Shown: positions 1 through 5,215 of the stretch, one piece after another | Layout of the letters: each line of letters opens with the position of its first letter | How positions within the stretch are numbered: the first letter of the stretch is position 1 | Origin: Aquirhabdus sp. | GTDB lineage: Bacteria; Pseudomonadota; Gammaproteobacteria; Pseudomonadales; Moraxellaceae | Reading direction: 5' to 3' | NCBI GenBank assembly: GCA_030151145.1 | Contig: JASLEL010000167.1 | Location: 1-5,215 of the forward strand | DNA: 5,215 bases | Notes under the pieces: model-generated | The model's database searches: none | Seen by the model: only the letters and a program-made list of their open reading frames with translations | Told to the model about the DNA's origin: nothing | Translations under genes and position numbers: made by a program

Positions 1-1334
1 AAACCAAATTCGCCATCAACCAAGGCGGCACACTGGTCGATCACTCACAGTTCTCTCAGGAGTTCCGCCTCAGCTCGGATCTGGGTAAGGCGCTGGATTA
101 TCAGCTCGGACTGTATTTCGTTGATTTCAACACCGACTCGACCTCCCGTACCCTGTATGGCAATGACGCTGGTGCCTTCTATGCTTCCAACAGCCAATAC
201 AGCACGCTCATCAACAATCGCGCCCTGCTCTCGCAATCGCTGAATAACGTCTACTCGACCACACTGGTCAATCCGCACACCCAGAGCGGTGCCGCCTTCG
301 GCCAGGCCAACTGGCATCTGAGCGACAAGGCCACCGTGACGTTTGGCCTGCGCGACACTGTGGAGCAGAACACCAGCGACAGCTTCAAAGCCGCGACCTT
401 CGCCGACGGCTCAGCCCTGACCTCGACCGGCAACGCCACGGCCGATGCCATCCGCAGCAGCCAGCTCGGCACCGTCTATGGCCTCGCACATGGACAAGCC
501 ATCCATAACAACTCCGTCTCATGGCTGATCAATCCCAGCTATCAGCTCACCCCAGATACCTTGCTCTACACCTCAGCATCCGCCGGACAAAAATCCGGCT
601 CGGTGCAGTTCACCTCTAAAGGCGGCGACCTGAACGTCAGCCCAGAGCGTTCGCTGGACTTTGAACTCGGCGTCAAGAGCCTGCTGCTGGACCGTCGTCT
701 GCTCCTGAACGTCAATCTGTATCAAACAGAGATCAAAGACTATCAGGCCACCACCAGCATCATCGACCCAACCTCCTCGACCGGCTACAGCTCGGTGCTG
801 GGTAATATCCCCGGCATCCGTGCCCGTGGCATCGAGATCGAAGGCGGATATGTCGTGAATCCCGCGCTTAACCTGAACTTTGCCACCACCTACAATCACG
901 CCATCTACTCAGACTGGTCCACCGCCACTTGCCCGGCAGAGATCGTGACCCAGACCGTCTGTAACAATACCGGCAAGCAGATCGTCGGCGCGCCCAAATA
1001 CACCGTCGTACTGGGACCTGACTATCATCCGCTGCTGGGTATCGGCACATTGAGCTTCCATGCCTATCTGAATGGTGTGTATCGCTCCGAGCAGAATCTC
1101 GACTCGCAATTGTCCATCTATGGTCGTCAGTCGGGCTACTCGGTACTGGATGGCGGATTTGGTATCGTCGGTCATCACAACAAGACCAAGTATGAGCTCG
1201 ATCTGACTGCCAAAAATATCACTGACAAACACTACACCACCAGTGAAACGGCCTTCAGTAACTCCTCACCGGTGGGCTACGATGGTATCGGACAACGTCG
1301 CTATGTCTCCCTTGTGCTGCGTGCCAGCTACTAA
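1..1334 (+). CDS. TonB-dependent outer-membrane receptor, C-terminal part (5' end outside window)
   Basis: This is the C-terminal part of a TonB-dependent receptor, an outer-membrane beta-barrel that imports a scarce ligand using TonB energy. The frame is open from position 3 to the TAA at 1332-1334 and gives 443 residues. A GTG at 336 is in frame but is only an internal valine: barrel sequence continues upstream of it, including SQEFRL (residues 18-23), an alternating-strand motif that aligns with SQELRL in the next gene. Later landmarks are RARGIEIEG, LTAKNITDKHY (401-411) and a terminal aromatic residue (ASY), typical of barrel proteins. Judged against the downstream paralogue, about 435 residues (signal peptide, plug, first strands) are missing upstream. 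Two cysteines (fragment residues 310 and 320) sit in a predicted external loop and could form a disulfide; the paralogue lacks them. The family call is secure; the ligand is unknown. Confidence 0.95.
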   Translation, partial: TKFAINQGGTLVDHSQFSQEFRLSSDLGKALDYQLGLYFVDFNTDSTSRTLYGNDAGAFYASNSQYSTLINNRALLSQSLNNVYSTTLVNPHTQSGAAFGQANWHLSDKATVTFGLRDTVEQNTSDSFKAATFADGSALTSTGNATADAIRSSQLGTVYGLAHGQAIHNNSVSWLINPSYQLTPDTLLYTSASAGQKSGSVQFTSKGGDLNVSPERSLDFELGVKSLLLDRRLLLNVNLYQTEIKDYQATTSIIDPTSSTGYSSVLGNIPGIRARGIEIEGGYVVNPALNLNFATTYNHAIYSDWSTATCPAEIVTQTVCNNTGKQIVGAPKYTVVLGPDYHPLLGIGTLSFHAYLNGVYRSEQNLDSQLSIYGRQSGYSVLDGGFGIVGHHNKTKYELDLTAKNITDKHYTTSETAFSNSSPVGYDGIGQRRYVSLVLRASY

Positions 1335-1351
1335 AATCGCCTCTGTTTGAT

Positions 1352-1380
1352 AAAAAACGGCCTGAATGGCCGTTTTTTTT
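1352..1380 (+). terminator. Rho-independent terminator of the first receptor gene
   Basis: The hairpin lies 17 bp after the stop codon. The arm AAAAAACGGCC (1352-1362), loop TGAAT (1363-1367) and arm GGCCGTTTTTT (1368-1378) pair perfectly, and the T run extends to 1380. The GC core is short (CGGCC/GGCCG), but the U tract is long. It separates this gene from the next receptor gene, so the two tandem genes probably have separate transcripts. Confidence 0.9.
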
Positions 1381-1381
1381 A

Positions 1382-1401
1382 TGAGTCATACTCATGACTT
1401 A
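1382..1401. repeat. 8-bp inverted repeat directly after the terminator
   Basis: TGAGTCAT (1382-1389) and ATGACTTA (1394-1401) pair over 8 bp with one G-T wobble around the 4-base loop ACTC. An overlapping alternative dyad is ATGAGT-CAT-ACTCAT (1381-1395). It has no T run on the + side, so it is not a second terminator. It could be an operator or mRNA 3'-end structure; the function is unknown. Confidence 0.4.
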
Positions 1402-1426
1402 GATATGCTCAAGAGCCCGTTTGATG

Positions 1427-1457
1427 GACTAATGCTGTTGAGAATACAACATCAGTC
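1427..1457. repeat. Imperfect inverted repeat overlapping a candidate promoter
   Basis: The core TGTTG (1436-1440) pairs with CAACA (1447-1451) around the loop AGAATA. It extends through one mismatch to TG/CA (1433-1434 with 1453-1454), and after a 3-base bulge to GAC/GTC (1427-1429 with 1455-1457), about 10 pairs in all. The candidate -35 box at 1438-1443 lies inside it, so a protein bound here could control the promoter. This role is inferred. Confidence 0.3.
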
Positions 1458-1466
1458 ACATAAAAC
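1438..1466 (+). promoter_or_regulatory. Candidate sigma-70 promoter for the complete receptor gene
   Basis: TTGAGA (1438-1443, 5 of 6 consensus matches for -35) is followed by a 17-base spacer and TAAAAC (1461-1466, 4 of 6 for -10). This is the best pair I found by eye between the terminator and the gene. It would give a 5' leader of about 170 nt. The -10 is weak, and a start in the A+T-rich tract at 1511-1560 is also possible, for example from TATATA/TATAAA around 1515-1524, where I see no good -35. Confidence 0.3.
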
Positions 1467-1510
1467 GGATGTAATCGCATCATCACGATATGGCATGAGC
1501 TTTTAAGCAG

Positions 1511-1560
1511 AACGTATATATAAAAATCATTAATAATCAAAATATTAAAAACATTTTTCT
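1511..1560. promoter_or_regulatory. A+T-rich tract (44 of 50 bases) with a weak Fur-like dyad
   Basis: Only 6 of these 50 bases are G or C, against G+C-rich coding DNA on both sides. It starts with a TATATATA run (1515-1522) and contains the near-palindrome ATCATTAATAAT (1526-1537). Aligned to the classical 19-bp Fur box, 1516-1534 matches at 11 positions, including eight in a row (AATCATTA, 1525-1532). That is borderline in such A+T-rich DNA. An UP-element, a nucleoid-protein site or a regulator site would all fit. Confidence 0.3.
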
Positions 1561-1570
1561 CGGTTGTTTT

Positions 1571-1598
1571 TTGCAATAAACGGTATAGCCATTGCAAT
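1571..1598. repeat. Paired TTGCAAT elements, 21 bp apart
   Basis: TTGCAAT occurs at 1571-1577 and 1592-1598. The starts are 21 bp apart, two helical turns. The second copy lies in the palindrome ATTGCAAT (1591-1598), so the pair also forms a 7-bp inverted repeat, TTGCAAT (1571-1577) with ATTGCAA (1591-1597), around a 13-base loop. In DNA this looks like two half-sites on one helix face; in RNA it would form a stem next to the SD hairpin. Confidence 0.4.
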
Positions 1599-1633
1599 CC
1601 TCTCAGTCTCAGTTCTTGAGCACTTACGAGGGG
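1599..1633 (+). promoter_or_regulatory. Leader hairpin that can sequester the Shine-Dalgarno sequence
   Basis: CCTCTC (1599-1604) pairs with the Shine-Dalgarno GAGGGG (1628-1633) over all six bases, with one U-G wobble at 1601/1631. Inside this, AGTCTCA (1605-1611) pairs with TGAG (1617-1620) and ACT (1622-1624) around loop GTTCT, with C1621 bulged and TAC (1625-1627) unpaired. The total is 13 pairs. When folded, the ribosome site would be hidden, suggesting control of translation by temperature, a ligand, an sRNA or a protein. It needs transcription to start upstream of 1599. The pairing is seen; the role is inferred. Confidence 0.45.
1628..1633 (+). promoter_or_regulatory. Ribosome binding site that fixes the start at 1642
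   Basis: GAGGGG lies 8 bases before the ATG at 1642. The codon directly before the ATG in the same frame (1639-1641) is TAA, so no start further upstream is possible. A signal peptide follows the ATG at once, which confirms this start. Confidence 0.9.
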
Positions 1634-1641
1634 TAATATAA

Positions 1642-1752
1642 ATGACTGTACCGCAACACCAGACTTCACAGCAGCGACGTTTGCTGCAAACACCATTGGC
1701 TTTTGCCATCTCCTGCGCGTTGCTACCGCTCGTCGCATCGCCTGCATGGGCC
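1642..1752 (+). other. Sec signal peptide of the complete receptor
   Basis: Residues 1-37 have an 18-residue n-region containing Arg12-Arg13, a hydrophobic core (about 19-32) and the site Ala35-Trp36-Ala37 before Asp38, a standard signal peptidase I pattern. The n-region is longer than usual. The Arg pair is not followed by a proper Tat motif, so export by Sec is expected. Confidence 0.9.
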
Positions 1753-4488
1753 GATGATACTGCGAATGACACGGCCACCATCGCCAGTCTGCGCGCCGAG
1801 ATTCAGCGTCTGCAGAGTGAGCTGGCACAACGCAAAACCGCACCGACGACACCACAAACAACCGCCGCTCAAGCCCCCGCACCGACCAGTACGGCGAGTG
1901 ACGATGATGACGATGACGACACCACCGCGACCGACAGTAGCCAGCCGCAGCGCATCGAGGTCAAAGCCAAGAAGAAAAAGAAACAGCAACTGGTGCTGGA
2001 GAAGCTGAAAAAGACCACTCAGTCTGTCTCCATCGTCTCAGGCGATGTGCTGCAACAGCAGCAGTCCACCTCAATCACCGACGTCCTGCGCCGGGTGAGC
2101 AACGTTAACTTCAACTATGGTAACTCGCGTACCGGCAGTCTCACGCTGCGCGGGATCACCACCAGCTCGACAGATACCATTGACCCCAGCGTCGGTGTCG
2201 TGATCGATGGCGTGCCGATCGCCTATACCCCATTGGCGAATGGCGCGACCTATGTCGATGTCGATACCCTCGCGGTACAGCGCGGTCCGCAAGGGATCGA
2301 CGGTGGCAAGAACTACAGCGTCGGTGCCATCGTGGTCAATAACAAACTCCCCACCTTCAAGCCCGAAGCCGAAGCCTCTCTGACCTATGGTTCATGGAAT
2401 ACCGTCAATGCCACCGCCGTACTGGGTGGGCCGGTCATTGATGATCTGCTAGCATGGCGCGGCAGCTTTACAAGGCAGCAGAGCGATGGCTATGCCAAGA
2501 ACGCCTACCCTGATCTGCAGGGGCGCAGCGGCTATGGCAATACCGACGTGACCTATGGTCGCGTACAGTTCCTGCTCACGCCCACGGATCGCTTAAGTGC
2601 GCGCTTAAGTCTTGAAGACCAACCCAACGGCAGCTCATGGATCAATGGCTATACGGTCAAGGACTCGCAGCCACTTGTCTTTAGTGATGGTCAGCCGATC
2701 GGCACCACCACGATCAATGCGGCACCGCAAAACATCCTGAACCGAGGCTGGTTCACCTCATCACCGACCACCTTCAGTGCGGCGCAGTACTTAAATACCC
2801 CGATTGATCTGGATAACAACGGCGCGATCATCACCAATACGCGTGGCATCACCGGTCAGATCGACTATGACGGCGATCATTATCATCTGACTTCGATCAC
2901 CGGCTATCGCAGTAACTGGTTCAGCGCGGCCAACGATGAAGGCACACCGTTTGACGTCACCAAAGACGGCGGCTATATCACCACCTATCATCAGCTCTCA
3001 CAGGAGCTGCGCCTGAAGACCGGGATCGACAACGTGGTCGATCTGACGACAGGACTGTATTTCCTCTATACCAAGAATGACTCGCTCAGTCGCACCCGCT
3101 ATGGCTCCGATGCGGGGGCATGGTATGCGACGGGCAATGGCAGTGTCGGTAATCTGCAATATGGCATCCTCGCCAATAATGCCAACGCCACCCTCAACGC
3201 CAGCGGCGATCAACTGCTGACCAACTCCCTGAACAACCTCTACAAAGGCACCGAGACCTTTGCCAAAAATATCAGCGATGCCTGGTATGGCACTGCCGAC
3301 TGGCATCTGACCCCCACCACAACCTTCACCACCGGCCTGCGCTTGAGTGAAGAAAAACGCGACACCTCACAAAGCAATCTGATCCTGGATAATGGCAATG
3401 GCGCAGCACTCAACCCCGTCGCGGTGAATAATGCGCAGCTCGGCGGCTTTGCCTCGGATGCCAATGGCAATCTGCTCGCCAATAGCGCCAGCCAAACCAC
3501 ACTTGCGAATCAACTCGCCCAGCAATATTTCGGGGTCGGGACTTACAGTGGTCTATCAGCCGCGCAAAAACTGCAAGTCGCCAATGCCAAAGCCGTCCGC
3601 GCCGGTCAGATCACCGGGCTTTATCAGTTGTCGACAGCCCAACCATTTGACAATACCATCAACTCCTGGCATCTGGCCTTAAGTCAGAAAATCAGTGATG
3701 AGTTGACGGGGTATGTTGCATTCACCCATGGCGAAAAAGCCGGCATCTCGCAGATCAACGGCTCAACTGCCAGTGGCGGGACCTCGGCACTGGTTGCACC
3801 GGAATCCTCCAACGTCTACGAGCTGGGTATCCGCTCCAACTGGCTGGATCAGACGCTGGTCGTCAATGCCGATATCTTTCAGGACAATATCAAGAATTTT
3901 CAGCAGACGGTCTCCTATCTGGACCCGGTGCTGACCGCACTTAACGGCGCACCCACCTACTCCAGCGGTCCGGGCAATGTCGGTGGCGTGCGCGTGCGCG
4001 GGATCGAGCTGGATGCCATCTATACCGGCATCAAGAATCTAACCCTGCGTGCCGCATCATCCTATAACGATGCCGTCTACACCCACTTCCCCAACTCAGG
4101 TCTCGCCTCCGAGCTGGACCCTGCACTCTATCCGACCAAGTTCTATGACCTGTCAGGCTCGGTCCTGCCCAATGCCCCCAAACTCACGGCGACCCTCGGT
4201 GCCGACTATACGCAGCCCCTGCCGGATATCGGCAAAGTCCTGCATGCCGGTCTGAACTATCGCTATACCAGCCGCTACAACATCGATAGTGCCCTCTCCA
4301 CCTGGGGCTGGGTCGGCGGCTATGGTCTCTTGGATGCCAACATCGGACTGGGGCGGCCGGACGGCAAGTTTGATATCAGCCTGACGGCCAAAAACCTGAC
4401 CGACAAGTACTACCACAACGTCGGCTGGACCAGCTATACGCCATCGGCTCCGCGCTGGTTTGGCGTCACCATCTCGGGTAAATACTAA
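1642..4488 (+). CDS. TonB-dependent outer-membrane receptor with coiled-coil, poly-Asp/poly-Lys N-terminus
   Basis: This complete 948-residue TonB-dependent receptor imports an unknown ligand across the outer membrane. In order it shows: a signal peptide (1-37, cut after AWA); a short coiled coil (about 47-64); a Thr/Ala/Pro linker; Asp 87-93; a possible TonB box, QRIEVKA (103-109); Lys 110-114; a plug of about 125-240 with ITDVLRRV, LTLRGI, VGVVIDGVP and VQRGPQG; and a barrel ending in LTAKNLTDKYY (914-924) and a terminal Tyr. The usual GTLxGRN after RGPQ is here GIDGGKN (218-224). There is no STN signalling domain of the FecA type. The mature protein has no cysteine. It is a paralogue of the upstream receptor: the barrel aligns from SQELRL (453) to the end but is about 70 residues longer, mostly in one external loop (about 581-675). 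The terminators on each side suggest a single-gene transcript. The family call is secure; the substrate is unknown. Confidence 0.97.
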   Translation: MTVPQHQTSQQRRLLQTPLAFAISCALLPLVASPAWADDTANDTATIASLRAEIQRLQSELAQRKTAPTTPQTTAAQAPAPTSTASDDDDDDDTTATDSSQPQRIEVKAKKKKKQQLVLEKLKKTTQSVSIVSGDVLQQQQSTSITDVLRRVSNVNFNYGNSRTGSLTLRGITTSSTDTIDPSVGVVIDGVPIAYTPLANGATYVDVDTLAVQRGPQGIDGGKNYSVGAIVVNNKLPTFKPEAEASLTYGSWNTVNATAVLGGPVIDDLLAWRGSFTRQQSDGYAKNAYPDLQGRSGYGNTDVTYGRVQFLLTPTDRLSARLSLEDQPNGSSWINGYTVKDSQPLVFSDGQPIGTTTINAAPQNILNRGWFTSSPTTFSAAQYLNTPIDLDNNGAIITNTRGITGQIDYDGDHYHLTSITGYRSNWFSAANDEGTPFDVTKDGGYITTYHQLSQELRLKTGIDNVVDLTTGLYFLYTKNDSLSRTRYGSDAGAWYATGNGSVGNLQYGILANNANATLNASGDQLLTNSLNNLYKGTETFAKNISDAWYGTADWHLTPTTTFTTGLRLSEEKRDTSQSNLILDNGNGAALNPVAVNNAQLGGFASDANGNLLANSASQTTLANQLAQQYFGVGTYSGLSAAQKLQVANAKAVRAGQITGLYQLSTAQPFDNTINSWHLALSQKISDELTGYVAFTHGEKAGISQINGSTASGGTSALVAPESSNVYELGIRSNWLDQTLVVNADIFQDNIKNFQQTVSYLDPVLTALNGAPTYSSGPGNVGGVRVRGIELDAIYTGIKNLTLRAASSYNDAVYTHFPNSGLASELDPALYPTKFYDLSGSVLPNAPKLTATLGADYTQPLPDIGKVLHAGLNYRYTSRYNIDSALSTWGWVGGYGLLDANIGLGRPDGKFDISLTAKNLTDKYYHNVGWTSYTPSAPRWFGVTISGKY
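1753..2013 (+). other. Periplasmic N-terminal extension: coiled coil, D7 and K5 tracts
   Basis: Residues 38-124 precede the plug. Ile47, Leu50, Ile54, Leu57 and Leu61 follow 3-4 spacing, giving about two and a half heptads of coiled coil. A Thr/Ala/Pro/Gln-rich stretch (about 66-86) looks disordered. Seven Asp codons lie at 1900-1920 and five Lys codons at 1969-1983, with more Lys at 121, 123 and 124. Most TBDRs have only a short stretch with a TonB box here. The likely roles are a spacer across the periplasm or a partner-binding arm; this is inferred. Confidence 0.7.
2591..2610 (+). repeat. Short direct repeat inside the receptor gene
   Basis: GCTTAAGT occurs at 2591-2598 and 2603-2610, 12 bases apart. 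It encodes the repeated residues RLSARLSL in a barrel strand. It is in frame and probably reflects a small codon-level duplication or chance; no separate function is claimed. Confidence 0.4.
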
Positions 4489-4499
4489 AGCGGACCTGT

Positions 4500-4530
4500 A
4501 AAAAAACCGGACCGTGTGTCCGGTTTTTTT
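4500..4530. terminator. Bidirectional intrinsic terminator between convergent receptor genes
   Basis: AAAAAAACCGGAC (4500-4512), loop CGTGT (4513-4517) and GTCCGGTTTTTTT (4518-4530) form a perfect 13-bp stem. The A run and T run give a U tract on either strand. It starts 11 bp after the + strand stop and ends 19 bp beyond the stop of the - strand gene, so it serves both. Confidence 0.93.
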
Positions 4531-4533
4531 ATC

Positions 4534-4547
4534 GATGCTTGGGCATC
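4534..4547. repeat. Small hairpin next to the bidirectional terminator
   Basis: GATGC (4534-4538) and GCATC (4543-4547) pair around the loop TTGG. It lies between the terminator and the stop of the - strand gene and has no T run after it on either strand. It may add to mRNA 3'-end stability or be chance. Confidence 0.3.
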
Positions 4548-4549
4548 AC

Positions 4550-5215
4550 TTAGAATGTAAAATTCAACCCCACCCGCAACTGACGTGGCTCGCCCGGATG
4601 CACGGTAATACCCGCCGGCACCACTGGGCTGGTCGGCGTCACGCGATAATCCTGCTCATAGGCAATGTCATAGTACTGGCGGTTAAACAGGTTTAATCCC
4701 TCAATCGACACGGTCAAATCAGGCGTGATCACCCGTTTGATCTGCAGATTGCTGACGACGGCAGAGGGTGCCTTAAGCGTACCATCCTGTGTCAAGGGAT
4801 AGCCGCTGATATAGCGCGTCTCCCAACTCGCGGTCCACGGCCCTAAGTTACGCAATGTCGCACGAAACAATGCTACTTTGCTGACTGCATTCGGAATCAG
4901 ATTGCCCGTGTCGCCATTGGCATTGCTGTCTGCATAGCGGGCATGCGACCATGCGACGTCACCATCCAATAGCAACCAGTGATTGACCAGCCAGTGGTTA
5001 TTCCACTCCAGACCATAGCGGCGGCTCGCACCATTGGCATCGGTACTGCCGATATCCGAATCGGCATCATAGGTCAGCTCCGAATCACTGTTGAGACTCC
5101 AGAGCGCAAGCGACGTCTGTAGCCCCGGGATCAGATCCGTGCGCAGCCCGATTTCTTTACCCACGCTGCCGACGATGGCGGGTACGGTACTGGCAGTCTC
5201 TCCGGTCGTCGGATC
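4550..5215 (-). CDS. TonB-dependent outer-membrane receptor, C-terminal part (start outside window)
   Basis: This is the last 221 residues of a receptor read on the - strand; the frame stays open to the window edge at 5215 and stops with TAA at 4552-4550. A GTG at 5164 is internal, because the protein sequence continues upstream of it. It is the C-terminal beta-barrel of a TonB-dependent receptor: alternating strands such as RRYGLEWNNHWLVNHW and LLLDGDVAWSHARY, then NLFNRQYYD (175-183, the usual NLFD/N-type motif near the end), HPGEPR (206-211) and a terminal NFTF. The HPxEPR ending and the GLEWNN pattern differ from the tandem pair on the + strand, so this is a different subfamily, not a third copy. 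It converges on the middle receptor and shares its terminator. The N-terminus, plug and promoter are not in view. The ligand is unknown. Confidence 0.93.
   Translation of the reverse strand, partial: DPTTGETASTVPAIVGSVGKEIGLRTDLIPGLQTSLALWSLNSDSELTYDADSDIGSTDANGASRRYGLEWNNHWLVNHWLLLDGDVAWSHARYADSNANGDTGNLIPNAVSKVALFRATLRNLGPWTASWETRYISGYPLTQDGTLKAPSAVVSNLQIKRVITPDLTVSIEGLNLFNRQYYDIAYEQDYRVTPTSPVVPAGITVHPGEPRQLRVGLNFTF

Noticed and set aside
336..1334. A separate gene starting at the GTG at 336
   Set aside because: The same frame is open to the window edge and encodes receptor barrel sequence upstream of 336, so this is an internal valine codon.
1467..1641. Cobalamin riboswitch before the complete receptor
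   Set aside because: AGCCATTG at 1587-1594 slightly resembles the B12 box, but I do not see the other conserved elements, and the region is A+T-rich and short for that class.
1642..1752. Tat signal (Arg12-Arg13) or lipoprotein signal (Cys25)
   Set aside because: The Arg pair lacks the S/T-R-R-x-F-L-K context. The residues before Cys25 (Ala-Ile-Ser) do not form a proper lipobox, and a good AWA cleavage site follows in a beta-barrel protein.
1409..1882. Minus-strand open frames over the intergenic region and the start of the complete receptor (1409-1882, 1545-1781)
   Set aside because: They overlap the signal peptide and N-terminus of a clear gene on the other strand and their translations look like no protein family.
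1900..1920. Poly-Asp codon run as a phase-variable repeat
   Set aside because: The codons mix GAC and GAT in a non-periodic order, so there is no uniform repeat prone to slippage, and trinucleotide changes would keep the frame.
2791..3500. Other antisense open frames inside the receptor (2791-2991, 2998-3306, 3240-3500)
   Set aside because: They are shadows of the + strand coding frame in G+C-rich DNA, with no family resemblance.
4514..4696. Short + strand open frame 4514-4696
   Set aside because: It begins inside the terminator and runs antisense to the end of the minus-strand receptor gene.

Overview
The window comes from a Gram-negative bacterium, most likely a proteobacterium, with G+C in the mid-50s percent by eye. 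It is filled by outer-membrane TonB-dependent receptor (TBDR) genes. I cannot name the genus. No TonB/ExbB/ExbD, regulator, enzyme, RNA gene, mobile element or CRISPR array is visible.

Layout: (1) Positions 1-1334 (+) hold the C-terminal half of a TBDR whose start lies upstream of the window; it ends at a strong intrinsic terminator (1352-1380). (2) Positions 1335-1641 are a 307-bp intergenic region with several dyads, a possible promoter, a very A+T-rich tract and a leader that can fold to hide the Shine-Dalgarno sequence of the next gene. (3) Positions 1642-4488 (+) hold a complete 948-residue TBDR, a diverged paralogue of the first. Its mature N-terminus is unusual: a short coiled coil, a Thr/Ala/Pro-rich linker, seven Asp in a row and five Lys in a row before the plug. 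(4) Positions 4489-4549 hold a perfect 13-bp A-tract/U-tract hairpin that can terminate from both sides. (5) Positions 4550-5215 (-) hold the C-terminal part of a third, convergent TBDR of a different subfamily.

Taken together, this is a receptor cluster: two tandem paralogues that probably split related ligands, and a third receptor of another type facing them. All three would use the cell's TonB-ExbB-ExbD energy system to import scarce ligands such as siderophores, haem, cobalamin or glycans. The ligands cannot be read from the sequence. The points most worth following are the SD-sequestering leader of the middle gene, its charged coiled-coil N-terminus, and the divergence of the paralogous pair in their extracellular loops.
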